NCBI GenBank assembly: GCA_036320915.1
Contig: JAXBDG010000018.1
Location: forward strand, 1 to 64,000
DNA: 64,000 bases
Reading direction: 5' to 3'
DNA from: Linnemannia elongata
Taxonomy: Eukaryota > Mortierellomycota > Mortierellomycetes > Mortierellales > Mortierellaceae
Each line of letters begins with the position of its first letter. Positions within the stretch are counted from its first letter, which is position 1. Positions 12,946-24,220 of this stretch are shown here, one piece after another. Position numbers and translations under genes: made by a program. The notes beneath the pieces were generated by a model, which was not told where the DNA came from, ran no database searches, and saw nothing but the letters and a program-made list of their open reading frames with translations.

Positions 12946-15900
12946 TTTGTTTTTTTCTCTTGATCAAGTAGTGAGTGAGAGAGTGAGTGAGTGAGTGATG
13001 GAGACAGGCAGGTAGGGGAAATCAACCGAGGGTAAACAGGGGGATCACATCAGTCTTCAGTCTCGGTGGGTGGGCGCGGAAGGAATCAACGGAGTCGAAA
13101 AAATAAAATAAAATACAAAGAACCAAGAAAACTGTATTCAGTATCTGTTCGACTGAATTAAAGTCTAATTGAATTGGAGTCTACTGAATAAATATAATAA
13201 CATACTTGTATTCATACAAACAAAAAACAACAACACACAAAACAGCCAACAACAACCACAACCTTATGTGTCTGTCTCTCTCTATATTCTCTCTCTCTCG
13301 CTGGTCATGACTAGTTGAAAAAGAAAAAAGGAAGGATCCCCATATCTATCCCTACCTCCATATCATCTCATCGTCGCCGTTTATTCTCAAAGGTACTAAC
13401 TGCAACACCTTACTTTTTTGGCCTTTTTGTTGCTTCTGTTACCTCTGGGCCTTGCGCACTTCTTGTTCTCTCTATCTCTCGACTGTCATCTTCAAAAGGT
13501 GGAAAGGGCTCTTCATAGACAACATGTACAGCACAAGGAAGGATGTCTCACCTTGTTTTGGTCTCTGTTAAAAAATCAATGATGACAACGATCATGGCCC
13601 CTCTCATACTTGGTGCCCCATTGTGTTTTGGGAAAAAGAGAGGAACAATGTTCGATACTCGATCGATGACGAGACCATAAAGTCATGGTACCCTTTGAGA
13701 TCCTCATTGTGTGCTTGTCACTACCATTCCACCTTCATGCTCCTTCCCTTTACCATCATCCTTTCCCTATGTTAGTAACCAGCTACTTCATTCTTCTTGT
13801 CGTTCTACCCGGCATTTTCTCCTTCTAGCGACACGGAGGGAGGGATCTTCGCATCGACTCTAAATCATTTCTTTGCATTTTCTCTTGTCTTGACGTACTT
13901 TTTCTCCTTCTTTCTTGTCCTCCCTAACCTCCACCCTCTGCACCCCGGGCAAAGTCTTTTCCGACAATTGCGCAAAGAGTACTCGTGTTACCCATGGCCC
14001 CTTTCCTTGAGATATTCTGGTGAGAACGAGGGAACCCTTTTATTTTATTTTCATTCTTCTCGATGTTCCTCATCATCCGATTGGGACCATATCATTCTAG
14101 AGTACCAGGGCCCACCTTGCACCCTACCTACCCATCCAATCCATTCCATTCCATGTCCTCGAGAACAAACAAACAAATGAAATTAACAAAGTTATCGGTG
14201 ACTGACAGGTTTCTTGTGTTCCTGATCCTTGCTACTGCGGACCATTGGTCAATCCCAAAATCGAATCCGATCAGAAAAAGAAAGTGAGACGAACAAGAAA
14301 AAGTGATTGATGGGCAAGACCCAACAAGGGAAAAACACTGCTGTACAGGACTCTGTCCAACTGACGTCTGGACTCCCTGTTCTCTTTCCGTTGGCCATGT
14401 TCTTCCGTGTCTCCCTGTGCTTTCTGCTCTCTCGGAAAATGCTCAAACCCTCTTTTTTTTCTCCCTCTAGTGTCCTTCATGCTTCATCTCACAATCCCTC
14501 ACTCTCGCTCCACGCTTGAGCGACTGTGCGACATCCACCCCTTGCTTCTGCCTTACATGTGTATATATGCGTGCGTATCTGTTTGCATCCTTTTTCTCTC
14601 TCCCTCCTCTCTCAGACCACAATAATATCATTCGATCATTGACTTTCGCGCACCTGCCTCCCCACCACACGACAACAAGAACTTACATTCTTTTCTTTCT
14701 CTCTTCTCTTGCTCTCCACTTCTCACTCCTCGTCCGTTTTCTTTCTCTTTCTCTTCGCTTCTCCATCACTACTTTCTCTAATGTCTTCCTCCGCCCCTAT
14801 TAATCCATAACAATGTCCGAGAAAAAGGAAAAACCAGATGGATGAGCCTTACCTTTGCCCCTCCCTCCTCACCCTCATCCATACTTCACCCCATCCACTA
14901 TCTTCGCCATCAACAAAACCAAAAACAACAAATGGATCGCAGATTCAATTTTTTTATTTACTTTGCGTAGTCCTTTTCTTCCATCCTTGTATCCTTCCAC
15001 TCTGTTCACTTAATCTACTGTCGAAACTACAAAATAAACGAGATCCATCGAGAAACAGAAACGAGAAAGACCCATGCCAATTCGTCTTCCTACTGTTCTG
15101 TTCACGAGGTACTTTACCTTCGTTTTGGAGCACCGCCCTCTCTCAAGCTCTCTCTTTCTCCTCTCCCCGCAGTCGCAACGACTCATCTCTTCATTGTTTC
15201 AACCAACCGTACAACTTACAACAAAAAGATGAGACATATTGTTAGGAAAAAGAAAACCAGGGTGAGGTATCGTTTTCTTTTTCCCGAAAAGAAGAGTCAG
15301 ACACAGTCAGCGATCGAGAATGAAAAAGGGTAGCAAGAAAAACACATGCTCCATACAACATAAACAAGATAAGCGCGTGTTCGCAATCCTTATACTTGCA
15401 ACAAACAACAAAACAACTAAGCACACTTGCATTATTACATACACCAAAAAAATCTTGCCTCGGGGTAACGGAAAGTAACAATGACAAAGCGCTTTCTTTT
15501 GGGTCTTGCCATGCTATCGTCCCTGCCCAAAAGCTAACCAAAACTAATTATTGTTGTCGTTGGCAGTGATTGGTACCTAGTGCCATCACTCCCACTTCTT
15601 GATTCGATATTACAAAGCACCAAGGAGTACGGAGCACAGGGTAGAGGTGAGGGGGTTCAAAAGAGAGCGTGAGGGTGTCATGGATATCACCTTGTACCGC
15701 AGAGAAAGGACACCATCATCCATACCATTGGAAAGAAAGAAATAAACCATCGACAACAGATGGCAAAACAATTAACGAAGGTAGCATGAGTACATGTCTT
15801 CCTTTGATCCAAAACACTTTTTTTTTTCCGTAAAGTGTTCTGGAACCCGACTTCCCCAATCCTCCTCATTGATTTTTCGTTGTTTTGTGATTTTTTCTGT

Positions 15901-16521
15901 TGTGGGCATGTATGTGTATATGTGAGTGTCTGATGGCCACAAAAAAGGGAGGGAATGGGGACGGCACAGGTCGCGAGGACCACCTTGATTCGATTTTCCT
16001 AGACCCGCTCTTTGTTTATTTTGGATATGGTCCAGAGGGGGAAAGAGAGAACGGAGAACAGAGAGAAGATACAAGTTAAGGTTTTTTTTTTGCATGCAGC
16101 GGCTTCGAATGAATTGCCGCTTCGAACAAACAATAAGCCAAGAACTCGGTAACCATATAGTTTGCTTCTTAATTTGGACTAGACCTGATCATTAGCCAAT
16201 CGCGTCATTCTATTTTATTCTCTCCCCTTCCATATAGAAGGAAGGGAAAAAGAGGGAGGACGGCTATGATGATGTCACCAAAGGAAGGGATCGTAAGTCC
16301 TGCGGATGAACTGTAGTGACGTTTTGCTATTTTAGCGACGAGCACGCACACACAGGAAAAAACTTGTCGCCGTTTGTCGTGATGTCTTCTCGTCTTTCTT
16401 CTATCTCGTAACCCTTTTATTTCGCGAAGGGTGTAGCTACCGGCACTCCGCTTCTACCATTTTCCGATATGAATAACACTTTTCTTTCTTTTTCTTTTGT
16501 TTCCAGCAGGCTGGGTGAACC

Positions 16522-16546
16522 AAAAAAAAAAAAAAAAAAAAAAAAA
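16522..16546. repeat. Poly-A homopolymer
   Basis: A run of 25 A in the gene-poor interval, with no recognised element body attached. Length is likely polymorphic. Confidence 0.9.
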
Positions 16547-19338
16547 GAATACCGAGGTTGAAAGCTGACATGAACAAGAAATAAATTCTGTCTCACTGAT
16601 GAGTATGAAAGAAATATCACCTCTTACTCTGACATTTTTGCGTTCGACCAGTCGAATGTCGTCCCTGGATCCTCGTGGTGCCATACCTTCCATCCCAGCG
16701 GTCGACCAAAAAAAAAATCAATTTGTTTTACTAAACAAACCCTACCTTACCCTACCTCAGCCTGTTTGTTTTGTACTGCATGCACAAAGAGGAAAGGAAA
16801 ACGGATCAGTTATGAAGAAGAAAAAGAAGGAAGGGAAAAGAAACGAAAACTTTAAAACGCCATGTCGCTACCGAATTTGACGAGAAGCAATCGTCTGACC
16901 ACCTTGTTCAATCCTGCAATCTGATTCGCTATCAGGGCATGTCAACACAAATCCTTATTTCTTGTTGACTTTGAGTGTATGCGTGTGGAACGTGTGTGGA
17001 GGAGAGTTATTCCCCTTCCTAGCTTCAATTGCTCTGCTTTTTATTTTGTGTTTTTCTCGGTTACCGGGGAAAACTCTTGTCGTGGTTTGGATGTGTGTTA
17101 TCGCCGCAGAGGGGAAGCCAATAAAAAACGTGCTAGCTGAGATAGATGTATTCTCGACACTTGAGACCGAGGGAAAGAGGGAAGAGGGTGAAAGGGATGG
17201 GAAGCACAGGCTTATTATACGGTACGCTAATAAGGCTACTTATTTACTGGCTACTGAGGAGGAAAGGACATTCTAGACAAACAGGATGCCAGATTTCGAC
17301 AAAAGGGCACAGGGGTCGAAAGTCTCCTCTTTTGTCTAGCTTGGTGGCAGGAGCAGAGAAACACACATACACAGGGCACCGGGAGTAACTTGATTCCGAA
17401 AAGTGGTTCTCTTCATTTCTCGAACATACGCTGTTACAAAACAAAAGTGGATGAGTGATGATAGGATGACAAGCTGCAAGGAGAACCTTGTATTTGGTCT
17501 CGCCATGGATTACAACAAACAAGAACAACAAACAACAACGAAAAACGGCTTCTGTTATGTCTTAGATGCTGTCCATGCATCCTCTCTTTCTCACTTAGAC
17601 GCAACTTCTCGATCACAAAGTCTTGGTCTCGGCACTCAACACACGAAGACAAACACTCATGTTTTCTTCTTCAGCTTTCCGTTTACAATACCATTCAAGT
17701 CATTGAAAACTATGAAGAAAGGCATTGGGATACAAAAAAATCTCTTTACCCGGTAGAACAAAGAAGCCCATGGTAACACGAAAAAAAAAAAAAAAAAAAG
17801 TGTTGCGTGAGCAAAAAGTTGAATTCGTTTTTGGTTTGTACCTTGAAAAAGCAAGCAGGTCTCTTGTTAATCGCCAGAACCAATGGTCGATGCGCTACTA
17901 CTGCACGTGAGGTGTATCACCGTCCTCTATGGTGTTAGTGAAGGGCCTTGACCCTTGTTCTTTTTATGAAAGTATCGATGTAAATAGAGTGGACCTGAGT
18001 TGCCCATCGAAGGATAGATCGAAAAAAACACTTTTGGTCAACTTGTCCATCCGACCTTGTTTCGTTGAGAATGAAAAACGGCAAGAACAAAAGAAAAGGA
18101 TGCGGGACAGAAATAAAATGAAAAGAATAAAAAGTCGGAGGAGGAGTAGACAGATTAATTACGATGGCCACTCGATGGCTTTGCCGGGTACGCGAGGTGG
18201 AATAGCGTACATCCGTTGGTCACTTGATCACTTCCTTCCCTTGCTTCTTCACCTGCTATTCATTCTTCTGACCATAGACGAGTTACGTAGAATAAAGAAC
18301 AGCAAGCCTTGATTACCATTCGCTAACATGATAAACGTTTTTCCTTGCTTCACCCTTTCCCTTCCTTTTCTTCGCTCTCTTCCTTTCTTTTCCTCGGGTA
18401 GAGGATCGACTTTGGACCCCTAACTTACTTCATTCCATCCTTCTTTCCCTTCTTTTATTCTTTCCACACCCTCTTTTTTCACTCTATCATCTCATCAGTG
18501 TACTCCTCCGGAGGAATCTCCGATTCATGCAGCAAGCATCTCTTTAGTCCTGTGTCTCACAGAACTTGTTTTGCCCTTTTCTCACACTAGTGTCACGTCC
18601 AACAACAACACTAATGTTGGTCGGAGAGATTCGAATCGACAGGGTCGTCTGTGCGCAGAGTAGCTAACTAAAGGGTGGGAAGGAAGGAAAGAAGGGTGAC
18701 AAAGGAACAACTCAAAAGACTTTACCTTACCGCACCTTACCCGGGTCACCTCCTTTTGTCATTCCTATCCAAACAAGCTATTACTCACAGTTCATTACTT
18801 TATTTTATTTGTTGGTTCTTTTCGAGGGTACGCACACTCTTCTGTGTGTTTCGAATGTGCATTTGCCCAATTGCTGGAGAATGACCCAACGCCTGTTTGT
18901 TTGTTTGTTTCGCGTCGGGGCTCGAGCCTCGGGGTACAATGTTCCGCCCGTTGTTGTCGTTGTTGTTGTTGTTCGAGACACTGAGATCTGCCTCTGTTCG
19001 TCCACCCCTCCCCCCTCATTTCCACATGGTCCAGTTATTCCATTCTCAAAACCTTCATTCTTTTATCCTTTCTCCCTTCCTTGCCGTCAAAGTCGACCAT
19101 CCCTCGTCTCCTCAATAGGTTCGTAGTTCGGTTCCCCATGTCTTTAACCCTCCTTGTTACGCGAACCCAAATGCCATCTCTTTGTACTATTCCTCATTTC
19201 GCAGTCGTGTACCCCCTGCCTCCAGCCCAGAGCTAAACCTTGCACGAATGAACGCGACCTTGTACCATGCTTCCGATTCTACATGTTATTCATAATCACG
19301 TGGAAGACCCCAGTCTAAAACTTGAAAAGCGACCATGC

Positions 19339-19356
19339 ACCATTTTTCTCGCTATA
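19339..19356. repeat. Left copy of 18-bp target-site duplication
   Basis: ACCATTTTTCTCGCTATA occurs here and again, exactly, at 20110-20127. The copies bracket a 753-bp insert that ends in poly(A), the arrangement left by LINE-type target-primed reverse transcription. The first A of the repeat could belong to the poly(A) on the right side, so the duplication is 17 or 18 bp. Confidence 0.85.
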
Positions 19357-20109
19357 ATCTTTTTCTCTCCGTTCTTCGATTCCGATTTCAAAGCCCGGCG
19401 CATCCGCTCTTCAATCCATCACCTTTTATCAAACAACCTATCCATCCATCAATCAGCAACGGTCGACCTAGGTCTTAACAACCTAACCTGCCGGCAGGTC
19501 GACACTACGAGCCCGGAGCCAAGTGAATGTAGCACTATGCGTTGCCGGTACCGTACCAGGCAGGAGGGAGTCGCCGATATGGACGTACGGGAGGCTGAAT
19601 TGACGCTACATGGTAACGCCGCGGTCGGTGGAGTCAGTGGAGTCGGAGGAATTGTAGAATCAGATGAAGTTCGAATGGTCATTACCTAGACCGTCTGAAC
19701 TTGCCCCAGAAGGGCAGCAGTGGTCACCCGGAGGGTCGCGGATGCACTGTGGCCGCACGGAGCATCGCGAGGATGACGGGTTGTATTTCCTCAGTTAATA
19801 ATTGTCTACGCGAGTTGGGACAGGTAGTAGGGCAGCATAGACTGTCAATCGGAAACCCCCGTGCCCAAAAGTGGGCACACCTATCACCCAACCATCTTCC
19901 ATTCGTTGACGAACGCACAGCTAGGGCGCCGGTAGTTTATGACAGCAAAGTCTGTCAATTGGAAACCGGCTGGCACACCTACCACCCAAGCTGTCCTGAT
20001 TGCCAGGCGGAAGGAATAAGGCATTATCGAGCTATACTTAGACTTCCATAGAACTGTGACCAATTTATTGGAGCAGTCTCGGATTAAAATCTGACGATAC
20101 AAAAAAAAA
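19357..20109 (+). mobile_element. Retroposed insert with poly(A) tail and target-site duplication
   Basis: The 753-bp segment lies between two exact copies of an 18-bp sequence and ends in a run of A at 20101-20109. These are the marks of reverse transcription from an RNA template by a LINE-type machinery. The 5' end is pyrimidine-rich and resembles a fungal mRNA leader. No reverse transcriptase or other long frame is present; the longest frames are about 120-140 codons and unconvincing. Internal structure includes a direct repeat (about 19831-19888 against 19941-19990), a perfect hairpin GTGCCC-AAAAGT-GGGCAC in the first repeat copy, and the palindromes CCTGCCGGCAGG and GACCTAGGTC. It could be a non-autonomous element, a 5'-truncated LINE or a processed copy of a host transcript. 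The intact duplication suggests a fairly recent insertion. Confidence 0.75.
19831..19990 (+). repeat. Internal direct repeat inside the retroposed insert
   Basis: A unit containing CTGTCAATCGGAAACC and GGGCACACCTATCACCCAA recurs about 110 bp downstream as CTGTCAATTGGAAACC and GGCACACCTACCACCCAA. The first copy has about 12 extra bases, which form one arm and the loop of a GTGCCC/GGGCAC hairpin. The second copy lacks the hairpin. The repeat suggests the element was built from a duplicated structured module. Confidence 0.7.
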
Positions 20110-20127
20110 ACCATTTTTCTCGCTATA
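20110..20127. repeat. Right copy of 18-bp target-site duplication
   Basis: Exact second copy of the sequence at 19339-19356, immediately after the poly(A) tail of the insert. Confidence 0.85.
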
Positions 20128-20187
20128 GACTGTTATATTCCTGATCCATGTAAGACTGTACGCGCTCATAGAAAAACCCCTGAACAG

Positions 20188-20236
<49 letters not shown>

Positions 20237-20647
20237 ACTGAATCCTGACACCATTTTCCAGGGTACTTGCGACCTTCTCACTGCGCTTTGTTGCGTGCTT
20301 GCTTGCTGGCATTTATAAGGTTACAGGACGTCTTGGTCCCTTTCGTCCACTACACATACGAAGACACACACACACACACCCAAATCGAACCAGACCATTG
20401 TTTATTACGGGCGCGTCGATGCGGCTGTTTAAAATTTTTGTTATCCTGATTACTCTGTTTTGGCGACTTGATCTCGAATATTAGGTGCTGCAAAACTTGC
20501 CTGTCAATGAATTATGAGAGAGTTAGGGGACGAGAATGGAGAGAGAGAAGGATAAACAAAGCATATAGCGTAATGTTTTCGTTCGTGAATAATTCAAGGA
20601 TTCAATATTTTTTTAATTGTCTAGTTTTTTTTTGGGATATAATATCT
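20128..20647. other. Intergenic downstream of arrestin gene, with (AG)n
   Basis: About 520 bases between the insert and the 3' end of the arrestin gene. It contains an (AG)n microsatellite at 20190-20232 and a short (AC)n at about 20365-20380. Nothing gene-like was seen. Confidence 0.6.
20190..20232. repeat. (AG)n microsatellite
   Basis: About 21 uninterrupted AG units, some 60 bp downstream of the retroposed insert. Simple-sequence repeat, probably length-variable. Confidence 0.95.
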
Positions 20648-22980
20648 CTACCGGGGCGCTTTCTCCAGGCGGTCCTCGTAATCCGGACTGGGCGAGTCGC
20701 GGGTAGGGGCAGGACAAGGAGAGACGAGCACTGCTGGCGGTAGGAGCACTCCCTGATCCTGAGAATCACCTGTAGCAATACCCTCTGAAGTAGCAACAGT
20801 AGGTCCAGTGACAGGACTGCTCGGAGCAGGGGAATGGCCGGCACTGAGGGGACTATGCGGCAGAGGGTGGTGGTGCAGGTGGTGGTGATGGTGATGGTTG
20901 TGAAGGTGGTTATGAAGAGAAGAGGCGTTACTGGCACTAGAGTGGCTTCTTTCGGGACTTGTGCTTCGACTTGGGGCACGACTGACAGAGCGACTGGTGC
21001 TTCGACTGACATCCCGAGAGGGGTTCCTACTGTTGGCGTCTTCCTCTGACTCTGCGTAGGATGGGAGGTGGATACGTTGGATCATGGCGCGGAGGAGGTC
21101 ATCATCACCTGGGTCCATATCGCGTTCAGAATCGAACGAGACTCGGGGGGTCGAGAAGGAGGTCAAGTAGCTGGGGAGTTCACCGTCCGCTCCTTCTGAA
21201 CTGCCATTTCCTGTATCTTCCGGATCGATTTGATAGTCGTCCTCGAATGCCAGCACCTTGATATCAATCTCGTTCTCGACGCGGTATCGCTTAGTACCAT
21301 CTGTTCCCAGAATGGAGAATCGCAGGATGTGAGTGACCTTCATGAGTCCATTGTCAGCCGAAGGGTTGCAGTTGTTCTGGTCGGATCCCATCTGAGGCAT
21401 GTCGAACAACAAGACCTTGTTCCAGTTCCATGCCTCGGACTGATGGTTCGGTGGTCGGTCCCATCCCTCACTCTTTTGGATCTTGACCAATCTCATATCG
21501 ACTCGCTTGCGACCATCCGCTCTATAGACGACTCGCTCCCACAGACCAACTTGAAGGACTTGCACAAACGTCCTGGGGGTAGGAGCGGTGATAGAGACCT
21601 GGAGGGGGACCTTGGTGTTGTGAGGGACTCGAGTCTGGGGCATGGTGATCTTGTATTTGATCTTATCCTCGGGCGCACTGACTGCCCGTCCGCCTCTCTG
21701 GTATGCACGTGATGCTTGGACTGGGTGACGACGAAGAACGTTGACGGGGAGGGTGACCGTGGAGGAGTTGAAAGTCAGTCCTGGCTTTGTCAAGGTTGCA
21801 GTGAGACGGTAGGCGACCTTTCCATGTGTTGTCGTCAAGGTCTCGGGTAAGACGTCGGTCAACTCCATTGAGAAAGGGTAGGCGTGCTGTCCTGCTGAGA
21901 GAAGGATGGCAGGTTGTTTGTGTTGGTGAGGGATGAGTGCCCATGAGTGTTCGATATGAGGGCTGGTTTGGTGGCGGGTTGCAGGGCTGTATGCATTGTC
22001 TAATTGCCGTCGAGTAGACACAAAAGAGAAGAAAAGGTCAAAGGTGTTAGGAGAGAGGGAGCAATGTCTTTGTGTCTGTCACAAAACACAACAAACGTTG
22101 GTTGTGCTGAGTGAAAGAGAGTGAAAAAAGGATATGCAAGGGATAAATTTTTTTGGACGACTGTCTTACCATCAACCCAAGTGACAGAAGATCGACCAGA
22201 GAATTCGAGGTGCAGCGATTTGACCTTGGTGGTCTTGTGAAGGTTCACATAGACAACACCCTCCAGCATCGTCGTCTGTCCAGTCATCAAAACAACCTCT
22301 GGTTGAGTCAATTCAATCTTGAGCGTCTTTGTCGTGTGGTGCTCTCCGCTGGGATTATGACTGCCGTGGGAAAAAAACGAAAAGGGTGACAAGACATGAT
22401 TGTGGCTGGTGTGGTGGTCACTGCTGATAGTCTGACTAGCCGAGGCAGTCGACGACGAGGGGCCTCCATCAGACCGTGTTGTTGATGATGATGAAAAACT
22501 GGAGGATGTTGTGAGCGAGTGAGAGTTGGGGTGGGAGTGCGAGAGAATCGTAGTAGTTGTTGGTGGTAGTGGAGGCGAGGTTGGACGACTATGACTCTGG
22601 GGCGAACGACGTCTGCTATTGTAGCGATGGTCATCCAGAGCTTCGTCGTCGTCGTCGTCGTATACCAGATCTGTGTTGTGGCTGACCATGTCCGAGTGAT
22701 CCTCTGAGGGGGCAGGTGTAGCTCCATGGGCCGACATTGCGGGAGGCAGCAAGTCGAAGGATGCGGGCTGGTGGGTATGATGGGGATTGGTGGGGTATCT
22801 TCTGGGCGAGGAGAGGGGCGAGGACAAAGGCGACGAGATTGGTGACCGGGGGGAGGGTACGAGTGCCTCTGGGGAGAAGTGGCCTCGGTAGAGCAGGAGG
22901 TCAGCAGCATTCGCAAATCGAGCGTTCGCTGTGCTGTTGTTGCTGCTGCTGTGGGTTGTGGTATTACTTGATCCTGACAT
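20648..22980 (-). CDS. Alpha-arrestin family protein
   Basis: Two exons (22980-22170, 21999-20648; GTAAGA donor, AATTAG acceptor, phase 1) give 720 residues. A Ser/His-rich N-terminal 200 residues precede an arrestin N-domain that starts KIELTQPEVVLMTGQTTMLE. It continues through LHLEFSGRSSVTW and HSWALIPHQHKQPAILLSAG. The arrestin C-domain follows, with YKITMPQTRVPHNTKVPLQV and VGLWERVVYRADGRKRVD. The C-terminal tail holds ELPSYLTS and HLPSYAESEE, close to the PxY motifs with which fungal alpha-arrestins bind Rsp5/Nedd4 ubiquitin ligases, plus a poly-His block (HNHHHHHHLHHH) and SR-type repeats. By family knowledge such adaptors recruit ubiquitin ligase to plasma-membrane transporters and trigger endocytosis, or act in pH signalling. 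Which cargo is used cannot be read from the sequence. Confidence 0.88.
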
Positions 22981-23092
22981 GGATTTGGTTATATTTTCTC
23001 TATCTGTCCAGTCTGTGTGTATTTGTGATTGGCCTGTCCTTCGTGATTTGGGTCGGATCCGGGTCTTGGGGGAGCGATTATTAGGTGTTGAG

Positions 23093-23216
23093 TGAAGAAG
23101 AAGAAGAAAGAAGAAAGAAGAAAGAAAGAAGAGAAGAAGAGAAGAAGAGAAGAAGAGAAGAAGAGAAGAAGAGAGGGAAGAGGGGGAAGGAGGAAAAGGA
23201 GGAAAAGGAGGAAGAA
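23093..23216. repeat. GAA/GAAA-rich imperfect microsatellite
   Basis: Imperfect repeats of GAAGAA, GAAAGAA and AGAGAAGA just upstream of the arrestin start codon on the other strand. The transcript leader would therefore be CTT/TCT-rich. Confidence 0.85.
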
Positions 23217-23530
23217 TAAAAAGATCCTAACGGTCTTTTGCGGTGAGTGAACGGCAGAAGGAAAAAACAAAAAAAAAAAAATCACAGCGAACAAAAGCAA
23301 TAAAAAGAAAACGTTTTGTTGATTTGATTCATCTCCCGACAGGAGTGACCAGGAAATTGACGCTCAGTCTCCATGTGGTGTCATCTGTGGACAAACTTTC
23401 GACACCACCATCCTTTGCTTTTTTTGCTTTTTTGCACTTCCTCCGCCGTTTATTATTACTTTTTACCTATTTTACTTACTCCTTTTGTTCGCTGCTTTTA
23501 CCATTTAGCCTCTTCCTACAAGAGTGAATC

Positions 23531-23533
<3 letters not shown>

Positions 23534-23583
<50 letters not shown>
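23534..23583. repeat. (TG)n microsatellite
   Basis: About 24 to 25 uninterrupted TG units, followed by GCGTGCGTGC. Such tracts can form left-handed DNA; no gene overlaps it. Confidence 0.95.
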
Positions 23584-23587
<4 letters not shown>

Positions 23588-24189
23588 CGTGCCCTCTTGT
23601 TCTCCTTTCTCCCTCTTCTGTTGTGATAGAGAAATAGGAGAGGGATGTTCATGAATGATCAGTTGATGCTATTCTTGTCACCTCTCATTGACTGATCGAA
23701 AATGATGCTATCTCAAACATCGAATGGGATCCCAGGAGACCGGTTACCTCTGATTGGCTTACAACGTGAATCAAATGGATGGTGGGGATGGAAGGACTAA
23801 CGATGACAATCAAAACGTTCTTTGCTGTTCTATCAATACACACACATCCGTGTGGTTGCCATGGTGAATGAAAAAAGTGGGTGCCACAGGTAGGGCTTGG
23901 TGAATGAGGCTCATCGATCCGAACGTCGTTCGTTGGGATGAGTCAATTTACATGTATTCAACGGCCTTTTTCTTTTTTTACTCCTTTTTGTTGTCTTTGT
24001 TGACAAACAACAGACAAACAGAACAGACAGCATTCGGCTAAACTCTACGTGGGACAACCATTTCATCCCCCTCCTTCTATCCCTCTCTCCTTCTCCAACT
24101 CCACTCCACTTCGTCGTCATACTTCAATAACGAAATAAAAAATAAACAAAATGAGGCTCATGCACACCTCGCCCAGCGCAGCGTTCGTT

Positions 24190-24191
<2 letters not shown>

Positions 24192-24220
<29 letters not shown>
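24192..24220. repeat. Poly-T homopolymer
   Basis: A run of 29 T in intergenic sequence. No element signature was found around it. Confidence 0.9.

Larger units (their letters stand above)
12658..19338. other. Long interval without recognisable gene
   Basis: About 6.7 kb between the ATPase start and the retroposed insert. It holds many small frames (none above about 135 codons), all Ser/Leu/Phe-rich and without conserved motifs or clear splice chains. Several plus-strand pyrimidine-rich blocks (about 14590-14810 and 18330-18500) look like fungal promoters or leaders. The one at 14813 is followed by an ATG that reaches a stop after 10 codons. Homopolymers occur at 16522-16546 (A) and around 17781 (A). 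It may carry non-coding transcripts, but I cannot show one. Confidence 0.5.

Noticed and set aside
14813..14845. ATG with a good leader followed by SEKKEKPDG
   Set aside because: The frame stops after 10 codons and no donor site precedes the stop, so no spliced gene could be built.
19660..19690. Hammerhead-like core (CAGATGAAG..CGAAT) and weak tRNA-type B box (AGTTCGAATGG) inside the retroposed insert
   Set aside because: Each has mismatches at invariant positions (CUGAUGA and GAAA for the ribozyme; GGTTCGANTCC for the B box), so neither a ribozyme nor a tRNA-derived SINE promoter is supported.
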